Part shown: positions 1 to 8,682 of the stretch, in pieces
Layout: each line of letters starts with the position of its first letter
Numbering within the stretch: the stretch's first letter is position 1
From: Ferruginibacter sp.
GTDB taxonomy: Bacteria > Bacteroidota > Bacteroidia > Chitinophagales > Chitinophagaceae
Direction of reading: 5' to 3'
Assembly (NCBI GenBank): GCA_028288705.1
Contig: JAQBNH010000003.1
Location: 364,655-428,654, forward strand
Length of the DNA stretch: 64,000 nucleotides
Program-made: the position numbers and the translations under genes
Notes under the pieces: generated by a model
The model's input: only the letters and a program-made list of their open reading frames with translations
What the model was told of the DNA's origin: nothing
Database searches by the model: none

Positions 1-877
1 TATCTTCATCAGGCAGATCCGCACCCAGGAATTCCTTGGTGTCTTCGTGTAATTTTTTAAAGGCATCACTTCTTTCATGCTTTGCAGAAGCTGCTGCAGA
101 GATTGCGTACATACGGTCGCGGGCGAAACCAATGATCTTCTCATTCAGTTCTTCGTTGCGGTATGGCTTGGTGTAATCTCTTTTTGTATTGCTGCCAACA
201 AGGTCGCGCAATTCTTCCTGTGCTTTCACATGACCTTTGATCGCTTCATGAGCAGTTTCGATGGCAAGGATCAAATCTTCTTCCTGGCACTCCGCACTTT
301 CACCTTCCACCATCATGATATTTTTATCAGTGGCAGCAATGATGAATTCCATATCAGACGCAGCAAGTTCGGTACGGGTTGGGTTGGTGATCATCACGCC
401 ATTTACACGTGCAATACGAACTTCAGAAATGATCTCCTGGATCGGAATGTCGGACACTGCTAATGCAGCAGAAGCGGCCAGGCAAGCCAGGGAATCCGGC
501 ATTACTTCGTCATCAGAAGAAATAAGGGAAACCAGTACCTGGACATCGCATAAATAATCTTCAGGGAATAACGGCCGCAGTGCGCGGTCGATCAACCGTG
601 AAGTAAGAATTTCGTAATCATTTAAACGGGCTTCTCTTTTAAAGAAGGAACCCGGGATCCGGCCTGCAGAACCAAATTTCTCCTGGTAATCTACAGACAA
701 TGGGAAGAACGATTGTCCCTCCCTTGGTTCTTTATTAGCCACAACAGTGGCTAAAAGAATACAATTGCCCTGGCGTACAGTAACGGCACCATCTGCCTGG
801 CGGGCCATTTTGCCGGTTTCGATCGTAACCATCCGGCCACCGCCTATATCGAACGTAACTGATTTTGGTTGTAACAT
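1..877 (-). CDS. pnp: Polyribonucleotide nucleotidyltransferase (PNPase), 3' part cut by window edge
   Basis: PNPase degrades RNA 3' to 5' by phosphorolysis in the cytoplasm. Reading leftwards from an ATG at 877 the frame stays open to base 1, giving about 292 codons, so only the N-terminal RNase PH domain and part of the linker lie in the window. The N-terminus reads MLQPKSVTFDIGGGRMVTIE, followed by GKMARQADGAV and ILLATVVANKEP, the usual start of bacterial PNPase. It lies 115 bases downstream of rpsO on the same strand, the classical rpsO-pnp order, with a hairpin between them. The identification is secure; the C-terminal half, with the KH and S1 domains expected for the family, is outside the window. 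Confidence 0.95.
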   Translation of the reverse strand, partial: MLQPKSVTFDIGGGRMVTIETGKMARQADGAVTVRQGNCILLATVVANKEPREGQSFFPLSVDYQEKFGSAGRIPGSFFKREARLNDYEILTSRLIDRALRPLFPEDYLCDVQVLVSLISSDDEVMPDSLACLAASAALAVSDIPIQEIISEVRIARVNGVMITNPTRTELAASDMEFIIAATDKNIMMVEGESAECQEEDLILAIETAHEAIKGHVKAQEELRDLVGSNTKRDYTKPYRNEELNEKIIGFARDRMYAISAAASAKHERSDAFKKLHEDTKEFLGADLPDED

Positions 878-940
878 GTATTTTTTTTTATGAAACAGGC
901 ATGCCCGTTATCCATGAAAGAAGGTAGGTATAACGAATAA

Positions 941-967
941 TTCCCAACGGTGTATGACGGTTGGGAA
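941..967 (-). other. Hairpin in rpsO-pnp intergenic region
   Basis: Arms TTCCCAAC (941-948) and GTTGGGAA (960-967) form an 8-bp stem with an 11-base loop between the rpsO stop and the pnp start. No T-run follows it on the minus strand, so it does not look like a terminator. In E. coli a hairpin at this place is the RNase III entry point for pnp autoregulation; a similar role here is only inference. Confidence 0.5.
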
Positions 968-992
968 CAATTCGATTATAACATATAATAAT

Positions 993-1265
993 TTATTTAC
1001 GGAGACCTAATTTTTCAATCAACGCCCTGTAACCTGTAAGATCATGCTTGCTGAGGTAGGTTAATAAGCGTTTGCGCTGACCTACCATCATCATCAAACC
1101 ACGTTGGGAAGAGAAATCTTTCTTATTGGTCTTCAAATGGTTAGAGATATGATTGATGCGTTCTGTTAGCATAGCTACCTGCGCTTCAATAGAACCTGTG
1201 TTCGTTGCTTTCCCACCGTAGGTAGAGAAAATGTTTGCTTTTTTTTCGAGTGTTAAATGCGACAT
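993..1265 (-). CDS. rpsO: 30S ribosomal protein S15
   Basis: S15 is a primary 16S rRNA-binding protein of the small ribosomal subunit. The 90-residue product has the normal family length and the typical motifs: [15 protein letters not shown] in the first helices, then [14 protein letters not shown] and the C-terminal block [15 protein letters not shown]. The ATG at 1265 gives MSHLTLEKK. It sits just upstream of pnp on the same strand, the usual bacterial order, and a TAGTTTTG box lies about 50 bases upstream of the start. Nothing odd is seen. Confidence 0.97.
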   Translation of the reverse strand: MSHLTLEKKANIFSTYGGKATNTGSIEAQVAMLTERINHISNHLKTNKKDFSSQRGLMMMVGQRKRLLTYLSKHDLTGYRALIEKLGLRK

Positions 1266-1314
1266 TAAAATTGTTTTTAAAACGAGTGTTTTACTTTTCT
1301 TTTATAATTGTGTG

Positions 1315-1322
1315 CAAAACTA
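1315..1322 (-). promoter_or_regulatory. -7 promoter box for rpsO
   Basis: TAGTTTTG on the minus strand matches the Bacteroidota -7 consensus TAnnTTTG and lies 50 bases upstream of the rpsO start. No TTG was found at the usual 17-23 base distance, so only the -7 part is supported. Confidence 0.5.
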
Positions 1323-1442
1323 GCAAAAAAATTATAAACAGCCGCCGTTTATCCCAATTAATTCCTTAAATGTTTAGTATAAATTCCCGGTGAAAAAAGG
1401 AAACGGAGATCGGCAGCAAAAATACAGGCTATCTTTAAACCA

Positions 1443-2195
1443 ATGAATGATGTGCTGAATTATGATAAAAAAGCCTTTGCTGAAATGCAGCGCTGGCAAA
1501 AAGCGATGCAGCGTGAACCCACGTTATTTGGAAGGCTGTCCAGGAAGATCCAGGTAAAGATCAACGGGTATATCCCAGAAAAAATCCACAAAGCCGTCAC
1601 TTCCGCCATAAAACAAATGATGCGGGCAGTGTTGTTTACAGCCGGACTGGCATCACCCAGGCCCGCGCGGACCACCAGCCTGCATGCGACCGAAGAGAAG
1701 ATCAGGGCCAGTATTGACACATATAAAAAAACAGCGGCAGTTGAAGGCGGCATTACAGGTGCAGGCGGGATTCTGCTGGCGTTCGCAGATTTTCCGGTGT
1801 TAATGGCGATAAAAGTAAAAATGCTCTTTGATATCGCCGGTCAGTACGGTTTTGATACGGCTGATTACAAAGAGCGTGTTTACCTGCTTCATATTTTTCA
1901 ACTGGCATTTTCAAGTGATCTACACCGTAAAAAAATTTTTTACCAGATGCAACACTGGAACCAGCAGTCGGTCGCCTTGCCGGACGACATTCATCAATTT
2001 GACTGGCGTAATTTTCAACAGGAATACCGGGATTATATTGATCTCGCAAAAATGGCGCAACTGATCCCGGTGATTGGAGCGCCGGTCGGACTGATCGTCA
2101 ATTATCGCCTCCTACGAAAACTCGGCAACACAGCCATAAATGCCTACCGGATGCGGTTGTTCGAAAGTCAACCGGCAATTACAGGCGCGCGCTAA
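1443..2195 (+). CDS. EcsC family protein
   Basis: The 250-residue product resembles the EcsC family, named after a protein of the B. subtilis ecs ABC transporter operon whose biochemical role is unclear. The family-like core is in the second half: a glycine-rich amphipathic stretch GGITGAGGILLAFADFPVLM around residues 100-120, then AIKVKMLFDIAGQYGFD, and a C-terminal hydrophobic stretch LIPVIGAPVGLIVNY. It has no signal peptide. The stop is 34 bases before the start of the oxidoreductase downstream on the same strand, so the two may be cotranscribed, though no functional link is evident. Family membership is likely; function is unknown. Confidence 0.75.
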   Translation: MNDVLNYDKKAFAEMQRWQKAMQREPTLFGRLSRKIQVKINGYIPEKIHKAVTSAIKQMMRAVLFTAGLASPRPARTTSLHATEEKIRASIDTYKKTAAVEGGITGAGGILLAFADFPVLMAIKVKMLFDIAGQYGFDTADYKERVYLLHIFQLAFSSDLHRKKIFYQMQHWNQQSVALPDDIHQFDWRNFQQEYRDYIDLAKMAQLIPVIGAPVGLIVNYRLLRKLGNTAINAYRMRLFESQPAITGAR

Positions 2196-2229
2196 AGACT
2201 TAAAGGCCGTTTACTATCTGGAGAAAAAA

Positions 2230-3249
2230 ATGAAACTTTGCGTTATGGAACTTTGTTTTGGGATTATCGGGTGCGGACGAATTGCGAAAAGGCATGCGGA
2301 ACAAATTGTAAAAGCAGGAACCCTGGCGGCAGTTTGTGATGCAGACTTCAGCATTGCGACAGAGTTCGCAGAAACTTACGGAGCCCGGGCTTATGCGTCA
2401 ATTGATGAGTTGCTGCAGCATGAAACAGAGATCAATATCATCAGCATTTGTACGCCAAACGGGTTACATGCAAAACATACGATCCGGTCGTTACATGCAG
2501 GAAAGCATGTACTTTGTGAAAAGCCGCTTAGCATATCGGTTTCTGATGCGCGGAAGATGATTGAGGCAAGTACTGCTGCCGACAAGAAATTGTTTGTCGT
2601 AAAACAAAACCGTTTCAATCCACCGGTGGTGGCCGTTAAGCAGTTACTCCAGGAAGATAAGCTGGGCAATATTCTCTCGTTCCAGGTGAACTGTTTCTGG
2701 AACCGCCCGCAGGAATATTATCTCGATAGCTGGAAAGGCACGAAGAACCTGGACGGTGGAACATTGTACACACAGTTCAGCCATTTTATCGACCTGCTAT
2801 ACTGGATGCTGGGCGATGTGAAGGAAGTAAAAGCGCTGACGCGAAATTTCGAACACCCGGAGATCGAAATAGAAGACTGTGGCGTTGTGATCATCGAAAT
2901 GCTGAATGGCGCGATCGGAACATTAAATTATACGGTGAACAGTTTTCAAAAAAATATGGAAGGATCCTTTACCATTTTTGGGGAGAAAGGCACAGTAAAA
3001 ATTGGCGGACAATATTTAAACGAACTAGAATACCAGTGTATCGATGGTACGACGATACAAAATATCCCTGCAGGCAAACCCGCCAATGCCTACGGGTTCT
3101 ACCAGGGAAGTATGAGCAATCATGATAAAGTGTACGAACACCTTATCAAGGCGATAACGATTCCGGGCTATGATTTTCCGAGCGCGCTCGATGGCCTGAA
3201 GACCGTTGAGATCATAGAAAAAATTTACGGCCATCCTCCTCTAAAATAA
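2230..3249 (+). CDS. Gfo/Idh/MocA family NAD(P)-dependent oxidoreductase
   Basis: A cytoplasmic sugar-type dehydrogenase of the Gfo/Idh/MocA family, about 339 residues. The N-terminal Rossmann motif is FGIIGCGRIAKRHAEQI, the substrate-domain lead-in is HVLCEKPLSISVSDARKMI, and DGGTLYTQFSHFIDLLYWML carries the expected catalytic-region histidine. The fold resembles the WlbA/WbpB group that oxidises UDP-sugar acids; the two glycosyltransferase genes that follow make a nucleotide-sugar substrate plausible, but the substrate is not proven. The start at 2230 has a GGAG six bases upstream; an ATG at 2245, five residues before the Rossmann motif, is an equally reasonable start. Confidence 0.85.
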   Translation: MKLCVMELCFGIIGCGRIAKRHAEQIVKAGTLAAVCDADFSIATEFAETYGARAYASIDELLQHETEINIISICTPNGLHAKHTIRSLHAGKHVLCEKPLSISVSDARKMIEASTAADKKLFVVKQNRFNPPVVAVKQLLQEDKLGNILSFQVNCFWNRPQEYYLDSWKGTKNLDGGTLYTQFSHFIDLLYWMLGDVKEVKALTRNFEHPEIEIEDCGVVIIEMLNGAIGTLNYTVNSFQKNMEGSFTIFGEKGTVKIGGQYLNELEYQCIDGTTIQNIPAGKPANAYGFYQGSMSNHDKVYEHLIKAITIPGYDFPSALDGLKTVEIIEKIYGHPPLK

Positions 3250-3276
3250 ATTGCCTTTATTTGCCAATAAAAAACT

Positions 3277-4365
3277 TTGGGGGCGATTTACTTTACAGTT
3301 ACAACCAATCTTTCTTTTGATCAGCGGATGATTCGGATCTGCAGTTCCCTCTCTGCGGCTGGCTATGAAGTTGTGCTGGTCGGACGAAATACGCCGGGCT
3401 CTCCCGCCCTTCTGCAGATGCCTTATCGCCAGGAACGGTTGCGTTGCTTTTTTCATAAAGGGAAATTATTTTACGCTGAATATAATCTCCGCTTGTTTTT
3501 TTTCCTGCTCACAAAAAAAATGTCGGCAATTTGCGCGATAGATCTTGATACGATCCTTCCTGTTTTGTGGACATCAAGGTTAAAAAAAATTCCACGCGTT
3601 TACGATGCTCATGAATTGTTCTGTGAGATGAAAGAAATAGTCACAAGACCGAATATTCATCGTGTGTGGAAATGGATCGAACAAAAATCGGTTCCTCATT
3701 TCCGCCATGGATATACAGTGAATTCAGTAATCGCTGAGGAGTTCAAACGCATGTACGGCCGGAGTTATGAAGTAATACGGAGCATTGCGGTGTATCGTCC
3801 GGAGTTGCAGCAACAAACAAAAGAAAATTTTATTCTTTACCAGGGCGCCATCAATGAAGGACGCAGTTTTGAAACCATCATTCCCGCCATGCAGTGGGTA
3901 AACGCACCTTTATATTTGTGTGGCGATGGCAATTTCATGGAGCAGGCGAAAGAACTGGTGCGAAAATATGGTTTGGCTGACAAAGTGATCTTCCGGGGAT
4001 TGATACAACCAGAGGCATTGCGCGAGATTACGGCAAGGGCAAAAATCGGACTGACGATTTTCGAAAATAACGGGTTGAGTAACTACTTTTCTTTAGCCAA
4101 TCGTTTCTTCGATTATGTGCATGCCGGTGTTCCACAACTTTGCGTGGATTTTCCGGTTTACCGCGAACTGAACAATTCACATGAAATTGCTGTTTTGATA
4201 GAGGACCTCTCCCCAGAGAACATTGCTGAGCAATTAAACAGCATGCTCGCAGATGAAGGCAACTGGCGACGCTTACACAACAACTGCCTTCAGGCAGCCA
4301 AGGAATGGAACTGGGAGGAAGAAGAAAAAAAATTATTGGCGTTCTATAAACAACTGATTGGATAA
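3277..4365 (+). CDS. Glycosyltransferase, GT4-like (TTG start)
   Basis: A 362-residue cytoplasmic glycosyltransferase with the two-domain GT-B look of family 4. The N-terminus (YFTVTTNLSFDQRMIRIC) and YDAHELFCEMKEI around residue 110 are typical of Bacteroidota GT4 enzymes; the donor-binding half contains YLCGDGNFMEQA, VIFRGLI and NGLSNYFSLANRFFDYVHAG. A stop codon lies three codons upstream, and the only start that keeps the conserved N-terminal strand is TTG at 3277. It begins 27 bases after the oxidoreductase and overlaps the next glycosyltransferase by 8 bases, so the three form a probable operon for glycan assembly. Donor and acceptor are unknown. Confidence 0.85.
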   Translation: MGAIYFTVTTNLSFDQRMIRICSSLSAAGYEVVLVGRNTPGSPALLQMPYRQERLRCFFHKGKLFYAEYNLRLFFFLLTKKMSAICAIDLDTILPVLWTSRLKKIPRVYDAHELFCEMKEIVTRPNIHRVWKWIEQKSVPHFRHGYTVNSVIAEEFKRMYGRSYEVIRSIAVYRPELQQQTKENFILYQGAINEGRSFETIIPAMQWVNAPLYLCGDGNFMEQAKELVRKYGLADKVIFRGLIQPEALREITARAKIGLTIFENNGLSNYFSLANRFFDYVHAGVPQLCVDFPVYRELNNSHEIAVLIEDLSPENIAEQLNSMLADEGNWRRLHNNCLQAAKEWNWEEEEKKLLAFYKQLIG

Positions 4366-5479
4366 GCAACTTCATATCGTGATGCATGATGTGCCATGGC
4401 CGGCGGACTATGGCGGCGTTGTAGATTTATTTTACACGCTCACAGCATTGCATAAAGCCGGTGTGGGCATCCACCTTCATTGTTTTACCAATCGGCGTCC
4501 TCAACAAACAGAGCTGGAGAAATATTGTGTGACCGTGCATTACTATCGTCGGAAAACGGGCGCTGCGGGGTTATCTTTTCGCCTGCCCTATATTGTAAAT
4601 TCGCGGCGCAACGACGAGCTGATAAACAATTTACTCAAAGATGATCACCCGATATTACTGGAAGGAATTCACAGCAGTTTTTATTTGAACAGCGGCCAAC
4701 TGTCAGGCAGAAAGATTTTTCTCAGGTTATATAATGTTGAGCATGAATATTACCGGCATCTCGCAAAGCATGAAAAGAATCCCTTAAAGAAATTATACTA
4801 TTCACTGGAAAGCCGCCTGTTGAAAAAATACGAAAAGGCGGTTTCAGGGAAGGCGACTATCCTTCCACTTAGCACAACTGATCTGGAGCAATACAAGTCT
4901 TTATTTCAGCCAGGAAACATCAGCTTCTTGCCTGTTTTTCTTCCCTGGCAACGTGTTAACACAGTTACAGGCAATGGTTGTTTTTGTCTATATCATGGCA
5001 ACCTTTCTGTGAGTGAAAATGAAAAAGCCGCGTTGTGGTTGTTAAGGGAAGTCTGGCAAGGCATTGACATTCCGTTGGTGATAGCGGGCAAAGATCCCTC
5101 CCAGGCCTTATTGAGTTATGTAAAAGATCTCGCAAATTGCTGCGTTGTTGCCAACCCCGGGGAAAATGAAATGCAGGATATGATCAGGAAAGCGCAGGTT
5201 CATGTGCTGCCTTCCTTCAATAATACCGGCGTAAAACTGAAGCTGCTCAACGCATTATTTAACGGCAGGCACTGCCTGGTAAATGAAGCCGGTGTGAAAG
5301 GAAGCGGCGTTGAAACCTTGGTGGAAATCGCCGGAGATACGACTGCCTACCGGCAAAGCGTAGCAGCATTATATCAGCAGGCTTTCTCAGAAGAAGATAT
5401 AGAAAAACGCGCTGCCATTTTATCGGGCATCTATAACAATGATGAAAATGCGCGGCGGCTTATTGCATGGATATACTAG
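4358..5479 (+). CDS. Glycosyltransferase, GT-B fold (TTG start)
   Basis: A 373-residue protein resembling Bacteroidota glycosyltransferases. The N-terminus QLHIVMHDVPWPADYGGVVD is the usual first strand plus glycine-rich loop; LRLYNVEHEYYRHLAKHEKN lies around residues 125-145 and VHVLPSFNNTGVKLKLLNAL in the donor-binding half. It starts with TTG at 4358, 8 bases inside the previous gene; an ATG at 4382 would remove the conserved strand. The last 20 bases overlap the end of ftsE on the other strand. It probably works with the upstream glycosyltransferase and oxidoreductase on one surface glycan. Specificity cannot be read from the sequence. Confidence 0.78.
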   Translation: MDKQLHIVMHDVPWPADYGGVVDLFYTLTALHKAGVGIHLHCFTNRRPQQTELEKYCVTVHYYRRKTGAAGLSFRLPYIVNSRRNDELINNLLKDDHPILLEGIHSSFYLNSGQLSGRKIFLRLYNVEHEYYRHLAKHEKNPLKKLYYSLESRLLKKYEKAVSGKATILPLSTTDLEQYKSLFQPGNISFLPVFLPWQRVNTVTGNGCFCLYHGNLSVSENEKAALWLLREVWQGIDIPLVIAGKDPSQALLSYVKDLANCCVVANPGENEMQDMIRKAQVHVLPSFNNTGVKLKLLNALFNGRHCLVNEAGVKGSGVETLVEIAGDTTAYRQSVAALYQQAFSEEDIEKRAAILSGIYNNDENARRLIAWIY

Positions 5480-6149
5480 CGTTATCCCAAACCTTTCCTC
5501 TTTCCGTTTTAATTGTTCGTGCAGGAAATTTATTGATGACCATATAATCATGCGTCGCCATCACGATCGTAGTGTTGTAATCTTTACAAATATGGAATAG
5601 CAGCTGCATAATCTCATCACTAGTTTCGGGATCCAGGTTTCCGGTAGGTTCATCTGCAAGAATAAGTTTAGGAGAGTTCAGTAACGCACGGGCAACATCT
5701 ATCCTCTGCTGTTCGCCGCCACTTAATTCGAACGGCATTTTGAACCCCTTCGTTTTTAAATTAACCTTATCCAGCACATCAGCGATCTTTTCGTCCATCA
5801 GCTTTTCATCCTTCCAGCCCGTCGCTTTTAAAACAAATTTCAAGTTATCATTTACATTCCTGTCTGTAAGCAATTGAAAATCCTGGAATACAACACCAAG
5901 GTTACGTCGCAGGAACGGAACAGTTTTCCAGGTGATTTCGCGCAAGTTATGCCCAACGATCCAACCCTGTCCTTCCCGCATTTCCAAATCACCATACATT
6001 GTTTTCAATAAACTGCTTTTGCCGGTGCCCGTTTTACCAACCAGATAAACAAATTCACCTTTATCTACGGAAATATTCACATCACTCAGGATCAAACTTT
6101 CTCCCTGATAAATATTTACATTGGTAAGCTCTATAATGGATTGCGACAT
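5460..6149 (-). CDS. ftsE: Cell division ATP-binding protein FtsE
   Basis: FtsE is the ATPase of the FtsEX complex, which controls peptidoglycan hydrolases at the division site. The 229-residue product has Walker [10 protein letters not shown], a Q-loop region VVFQDFQLL, the ABC signature [15 protein letters not shown], Walker [13 protein letters not shown] and the switch histidine in [12 protein letters not shown] at 6149 ([11 protein letters not shown]) is chosen; an upstream in-frame start would add 30 residues without similarity. It stands alone: no ftsX is adjacent, which is common in Bacteroidota. Its 3' end overlaps the convergent glycosyltransferase gene by 20 bases. LolD-type ATPases are close relatives, but the spacing and motifs favour FtsE. 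Confidence 0.88.
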   Translation of the reverse strand: MSQSIIELTNVNIYQGESLILSDVNISVDKGEFVYLVGKTGTGKSSLLKTMYGDLEMREGQGWIVGHNLREITWKTVPFLRRNLGVVFQDFQLLTDRNVNDNLKFVLKATGWKDEKLMDEKIADVLDKVNLKTKGFKMPFELSGGEQQRIDVARALLNSPKLILADEPTGNLDPETSDEIMQLLFHICKDYNTTIVMATHDYMVINKFPARTIKTERGKVWDNASISMQ

Positions 6150-6260
6150 AATAATTTGTTTGTTGATGAGCGGCCGGTTCTTTGTCCGCCGGGCAAATTT
6201 AATTGATTGAAAATGAGCCTGAAAAAATATTTGCAGCATTCCTGTTAAAAAATGTGGACA

Positions 6261-6294
6261 ACTAAATTATTAGTCTTAAAACTAAATACTTAGT
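6261..6294. promoter_or_regulatory. Tandem BlaI-type operators
   Basis: Two inverted repeats share the half-site ACTAA: ACTAA-ATTA-TTAGT (6261-6274) and ACTAA-ATAC-TTAGT (6281-6294). Their centres are 20 bp apart, about two helical turns, so dimers would sit on the same DNA face. They lie 26 bases upstream of the BlaI-type repressor gene, the expected place for autoregulation; BlaI/MecI proteins bind short dyads as dimers (family knowledge). Confidence 0.7.
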
Positions 6295-6319
6295 TTAGTG
6301 TCTTAAAAGCAGCGAAAAA

Positions 6320-6679
6320 ATGATAAAACAATTAACGAAAGCTGAGGAGCAGATCATGCAGGTGATCTGGAAACTAGACAAAGCTTTTTTACGCGAGATC
6401 ATAGAGGAGCTACCGGTGCCGAAGCCCCACAACAACACTGTTGCAACGATCATAAAAATATTGGTTGACAAACAGTTCATCGGTGTTACCGTTTTCGGAC
6501 GTATGCATCAGTATTATCCACTGGTTAGTAAAGAAGCATACAGCAAAGCCACGATGAAGAACTTCGTTAAGGGATATTTCGAAGGCAATTTCAGTAACGC
6601 GGTTTCTTTTATGATAAAAGAAAATAACCTCAGCCTGGAAGACCTGGAACTGCTGTTGAAACAATTGAAAAAGAAATAG
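6320..6679 (+). CDS. BlaI/MecI family transcriptional repressor
   Basis: A 119-residue winged-helix repressor of the BlaI/MecI/CopY family. The N-terminus LTKAEEQIMQVIWKLDKAFL and the recognition region NNTVATIIKILVDKQFI match the family, and the C-terminal half is the helical dimerisation arm with the site of proteolytic inactivation in known members. ATG at 6320 is the natural start. It precedes an M56 metallopeptidase sensor by 32 bases, the standard BlaI-BlaR1 pairing, and two matching dyads lie just upstream. It most likely represses its own operon until the sensor is activated. The inducing signal is unknown and need not be a beta-lactam. Confidence 0.92.
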   Translation: MIKQLTKAEEQIMQVIWKLDKAFLREIIEELPVPKPHNNTVATIIKILVDKQFIGVTVFGRMHQYYPLVSKEAYSKATMKNFVKGYFEGNFSNAVSFMIKENNLSLEDLELLLKQLKKK

Positions 6680-6711
6680 CGAACGCATTACGCCACCATC
6701 AAAAATTTTGT

Positions 6712-8652
6712 ATGATCGCCATCGCCTTTTATATGTTGAAAGTGACTACCTGCTCTGCGCTGTTGTTTGGTTATTACTTTGCTTTCCTGCGCAACAAAGC
6801 TTTTCATCGCTACAACCGCTTATACCTGCTTGCTACAGTACTGCTCTCCCTGATACTGCCATTGATAAAATTCAATATCAATCCCGGTTCCGCCGCAACA
6901 ACGACTAGTTTCAACGAAGTGCTGCGTATGGTGAACCGGCCGGATATGTACATGGAAGAAATTATTATTTATAGTCGCTACAACCACATCAGCAAAGAGC
7001 AGATCGCACTGTTTATTTTTATTTCGGGCTGTCTGTTCCTGGGTGTGAGATTTCTGAAAACGCTCAGAAAGATCTACCGGTTGAAAAGGCACAATCCGCA
7101 ACAGCAATACCGGGATATTCACCTGATTTATACAGAAGACAGCAGCACGCCATTCTCCTTTTTAAAAAATATTTTTTGGAACAACGGGATCGACATTAAT
7201 AGTAAAAATGGTAAACGAATCCTGAAGCATGAATTAGCTCATGTAGAAGAAAAGCACAGCTATGATAAATTATTCATCAACATCGCGCTGATCTTTTCCT
7301 GGGCCAATCCCGTGTTTTGGTTGTTACGAAAGGAACTCAACATGATTCACGAATTTTTAGCGGATCAGAAAGCCGTGGAAGATGGAGACACTGCAGCTTT
7401 TGCCACGATGATCCTTCAAACGACTTCGCTCCGACATTCCTTTGAACTCACGAACAATTTTTTCTACTCACCAATTAAAAGAAGATTGACTATGCTCACA
7501 AAAAATAATCAAACAAAGGTCGGTTACCTCAGTCGGCTCCTGGTATTGCCATTGATGATCATCGTTTTTGCCGCGTTCAGCCTGAAGACGAATTATCATC
7601 CGCTACCGGAAAAAAAGCAGGAGTTAATGTCCGCGTTGAATACGCTTTTATCTGCTGTAAACGAGAAGCCAGCGATGCTGAAGGATACCTTGCCACCTGA
7701 AAAACCAACAACATCCGATAACGGTATTATCGTAGTCTCAGCCGCAGAAATAAAATTTAATAAATACAATGCCAACACAGAAAATTCGCTGGTGATCATC
7801 AACGGCAAAGAATACTACGCCGATCAACTGGAAAACAAAGTTATCCGCGGCTCTAAAGGAACTTTTTATCCAAAGAATCATCCGGAAATGCTCAAAAAAT
7901 ACGGCGCTAAAGCCTACAACGGCGTTATCGTTTTTGAAAACGCGAGCATTGCCGCAAACGTTGAAGAACGAGTAGTGACGGACATCCGGATTGATTCTAC
8001 CGTTAAACCTAACCAGCCAACTACCGGATCGAATGTGGTGATCAGGAACGTTGCCGGTGTGCCGTTGGAACCCTTGATCGTGATCGACAAAAAGATCAGT
8101 ACGAAAAAAGATATGGAAGTACTTAATCCGAATGATATCATGGAAGTCAGCATTCTTAAAGACAAAAACGCGGAGGTAAAATATGGTGAGCAGGGAAAGA
8201 ACGGTGTCATTGAGATCCGGATGAAAGAGCAACCATTGCGGGGCACATTGAATCCGGTTGAACTGGATAAAAAAGATCTGAAAGAAATAACTGTTACCGG
8301 CTATCCAACGCAACAGTCCCCGAACATTATTTTTACGAAAGTTGAACAGGAGCCGGAGTTTCCCGGAGGTGCCGGAGCATGGCGTGAATACCTGAAGAAA
8401 AATCTGAATGCCACACAGCCCGTGGATGAAGGATGGGCCGCAGGTACTTACCAGATAATTGTTCGCTTCATCGTGGACCGGGATGGCAATGTAAGTGACG
8501 TAGTTGCGGAAAATTACGCCGCTTCAAAAACTGCGGAGATGTGTGTGAGCCTCATTAAAAAAGGTCCGCGGTGGAAACCGGCAATGCAAAACGGCCGGGT
8601 TGTAAAAGCTTATAAAAAGCAACCAATAACTTTTGTGGTTTCAGCAGAATAA
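6712..8652 (+). CDS. BlaR1-like M56 peptidase with plug-like repeats and TonB C-terminal domain
   Basis: A 646-residue inner-membrane sensor protease. Hydrophobic helices occur near residues 1-25, 30-50, 100-120, 185-205 and 265-280. The zinc motif HELAH is at residues 173-177. After the last helix the protein has no penicillin-binding domain; instead two related segments (VIINGKEYYADQLE... and VIDKKISTKKDMEVLN...) resemble the plug motif of SusC-type receptors, with ILKDKNAEVKYGEQGKNGVI in the second. The last 100 residues (from PEFPGGAGAWREYLKKNLN) are a TonB C-terminal domain. It is coupled to the BlaI gene upstream and presumably cleaves or inactivates it on sensing an envelope signal. 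The ligand cannot be deduced. Confidence 0.88.
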   Translation: MIAIAFYMLKVTTCSALLFGYYFAFLRNKAFHRYNRLYLLATVLLSLILPLIKFNINPGSAATTTSFNEVLRMVNRPDMYMEEIIIYSRYNHISKEQIALFIFISGCLFLGVRFLKTLRKIYRLKRHNPQQQYRDIHLIYTEDSSTPFSFLKNIFWNNGIDINSKNGKRILKHELAHVEEKHSYDKLFINIALIFSWANPVFWLLRKELNMIHEFLADQKAVEDGDTAAFATMILQTTSLRHSFELTNNFFYSPIKRRLTMLTKNNQTKVGYLSRLLVLPLMIIVFAAFSLKTNYHPLPEKKQELMSALNTLLSAVNEKPAMLKDTLPPEKPTTSDNGIIVVSAAEIKFNKYNANTENSLVIINGKEYYADQLENKVIRGSKGTFYPKNHPEMLKKYGAKAYNGVIVFENASIAANVEERVVTDIRIDSTVKPNQPTTGSNVVIRNVAGVPLEPLIVIDKKISTKKDMEVLNPNDIMEVSILKDKNAEVKYGEQGKNGVIEIRMKEQPLRGTLNPVELDKKDLKEITVTGYPTQQSPNIIFTKVEQEPEFPGGAGAWREYLKKNLNATQPVDEGWAAGTYQIIVRFIVDRDGNVSDVVAENYAASKTAEMCVSLIKKGPRWKPAMQNGRVVKAYKKQPITFVVSAE

Positions 8653-8661
8653 AAAAACCTG

Positions 8662-8682
8662 ACCGGTGGGCAGCCGGTTTTT
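8662..8682 (+). terminator. Possible weak terminator after the M56 gene
   Basis: ACCGG (8662-8666) and CCGGT (8674-8678) pair over a 7-base loop, followed by four more T residues. The stem is short and overlaps the purM stop region, so this is tentative. Confidence 0.35.
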
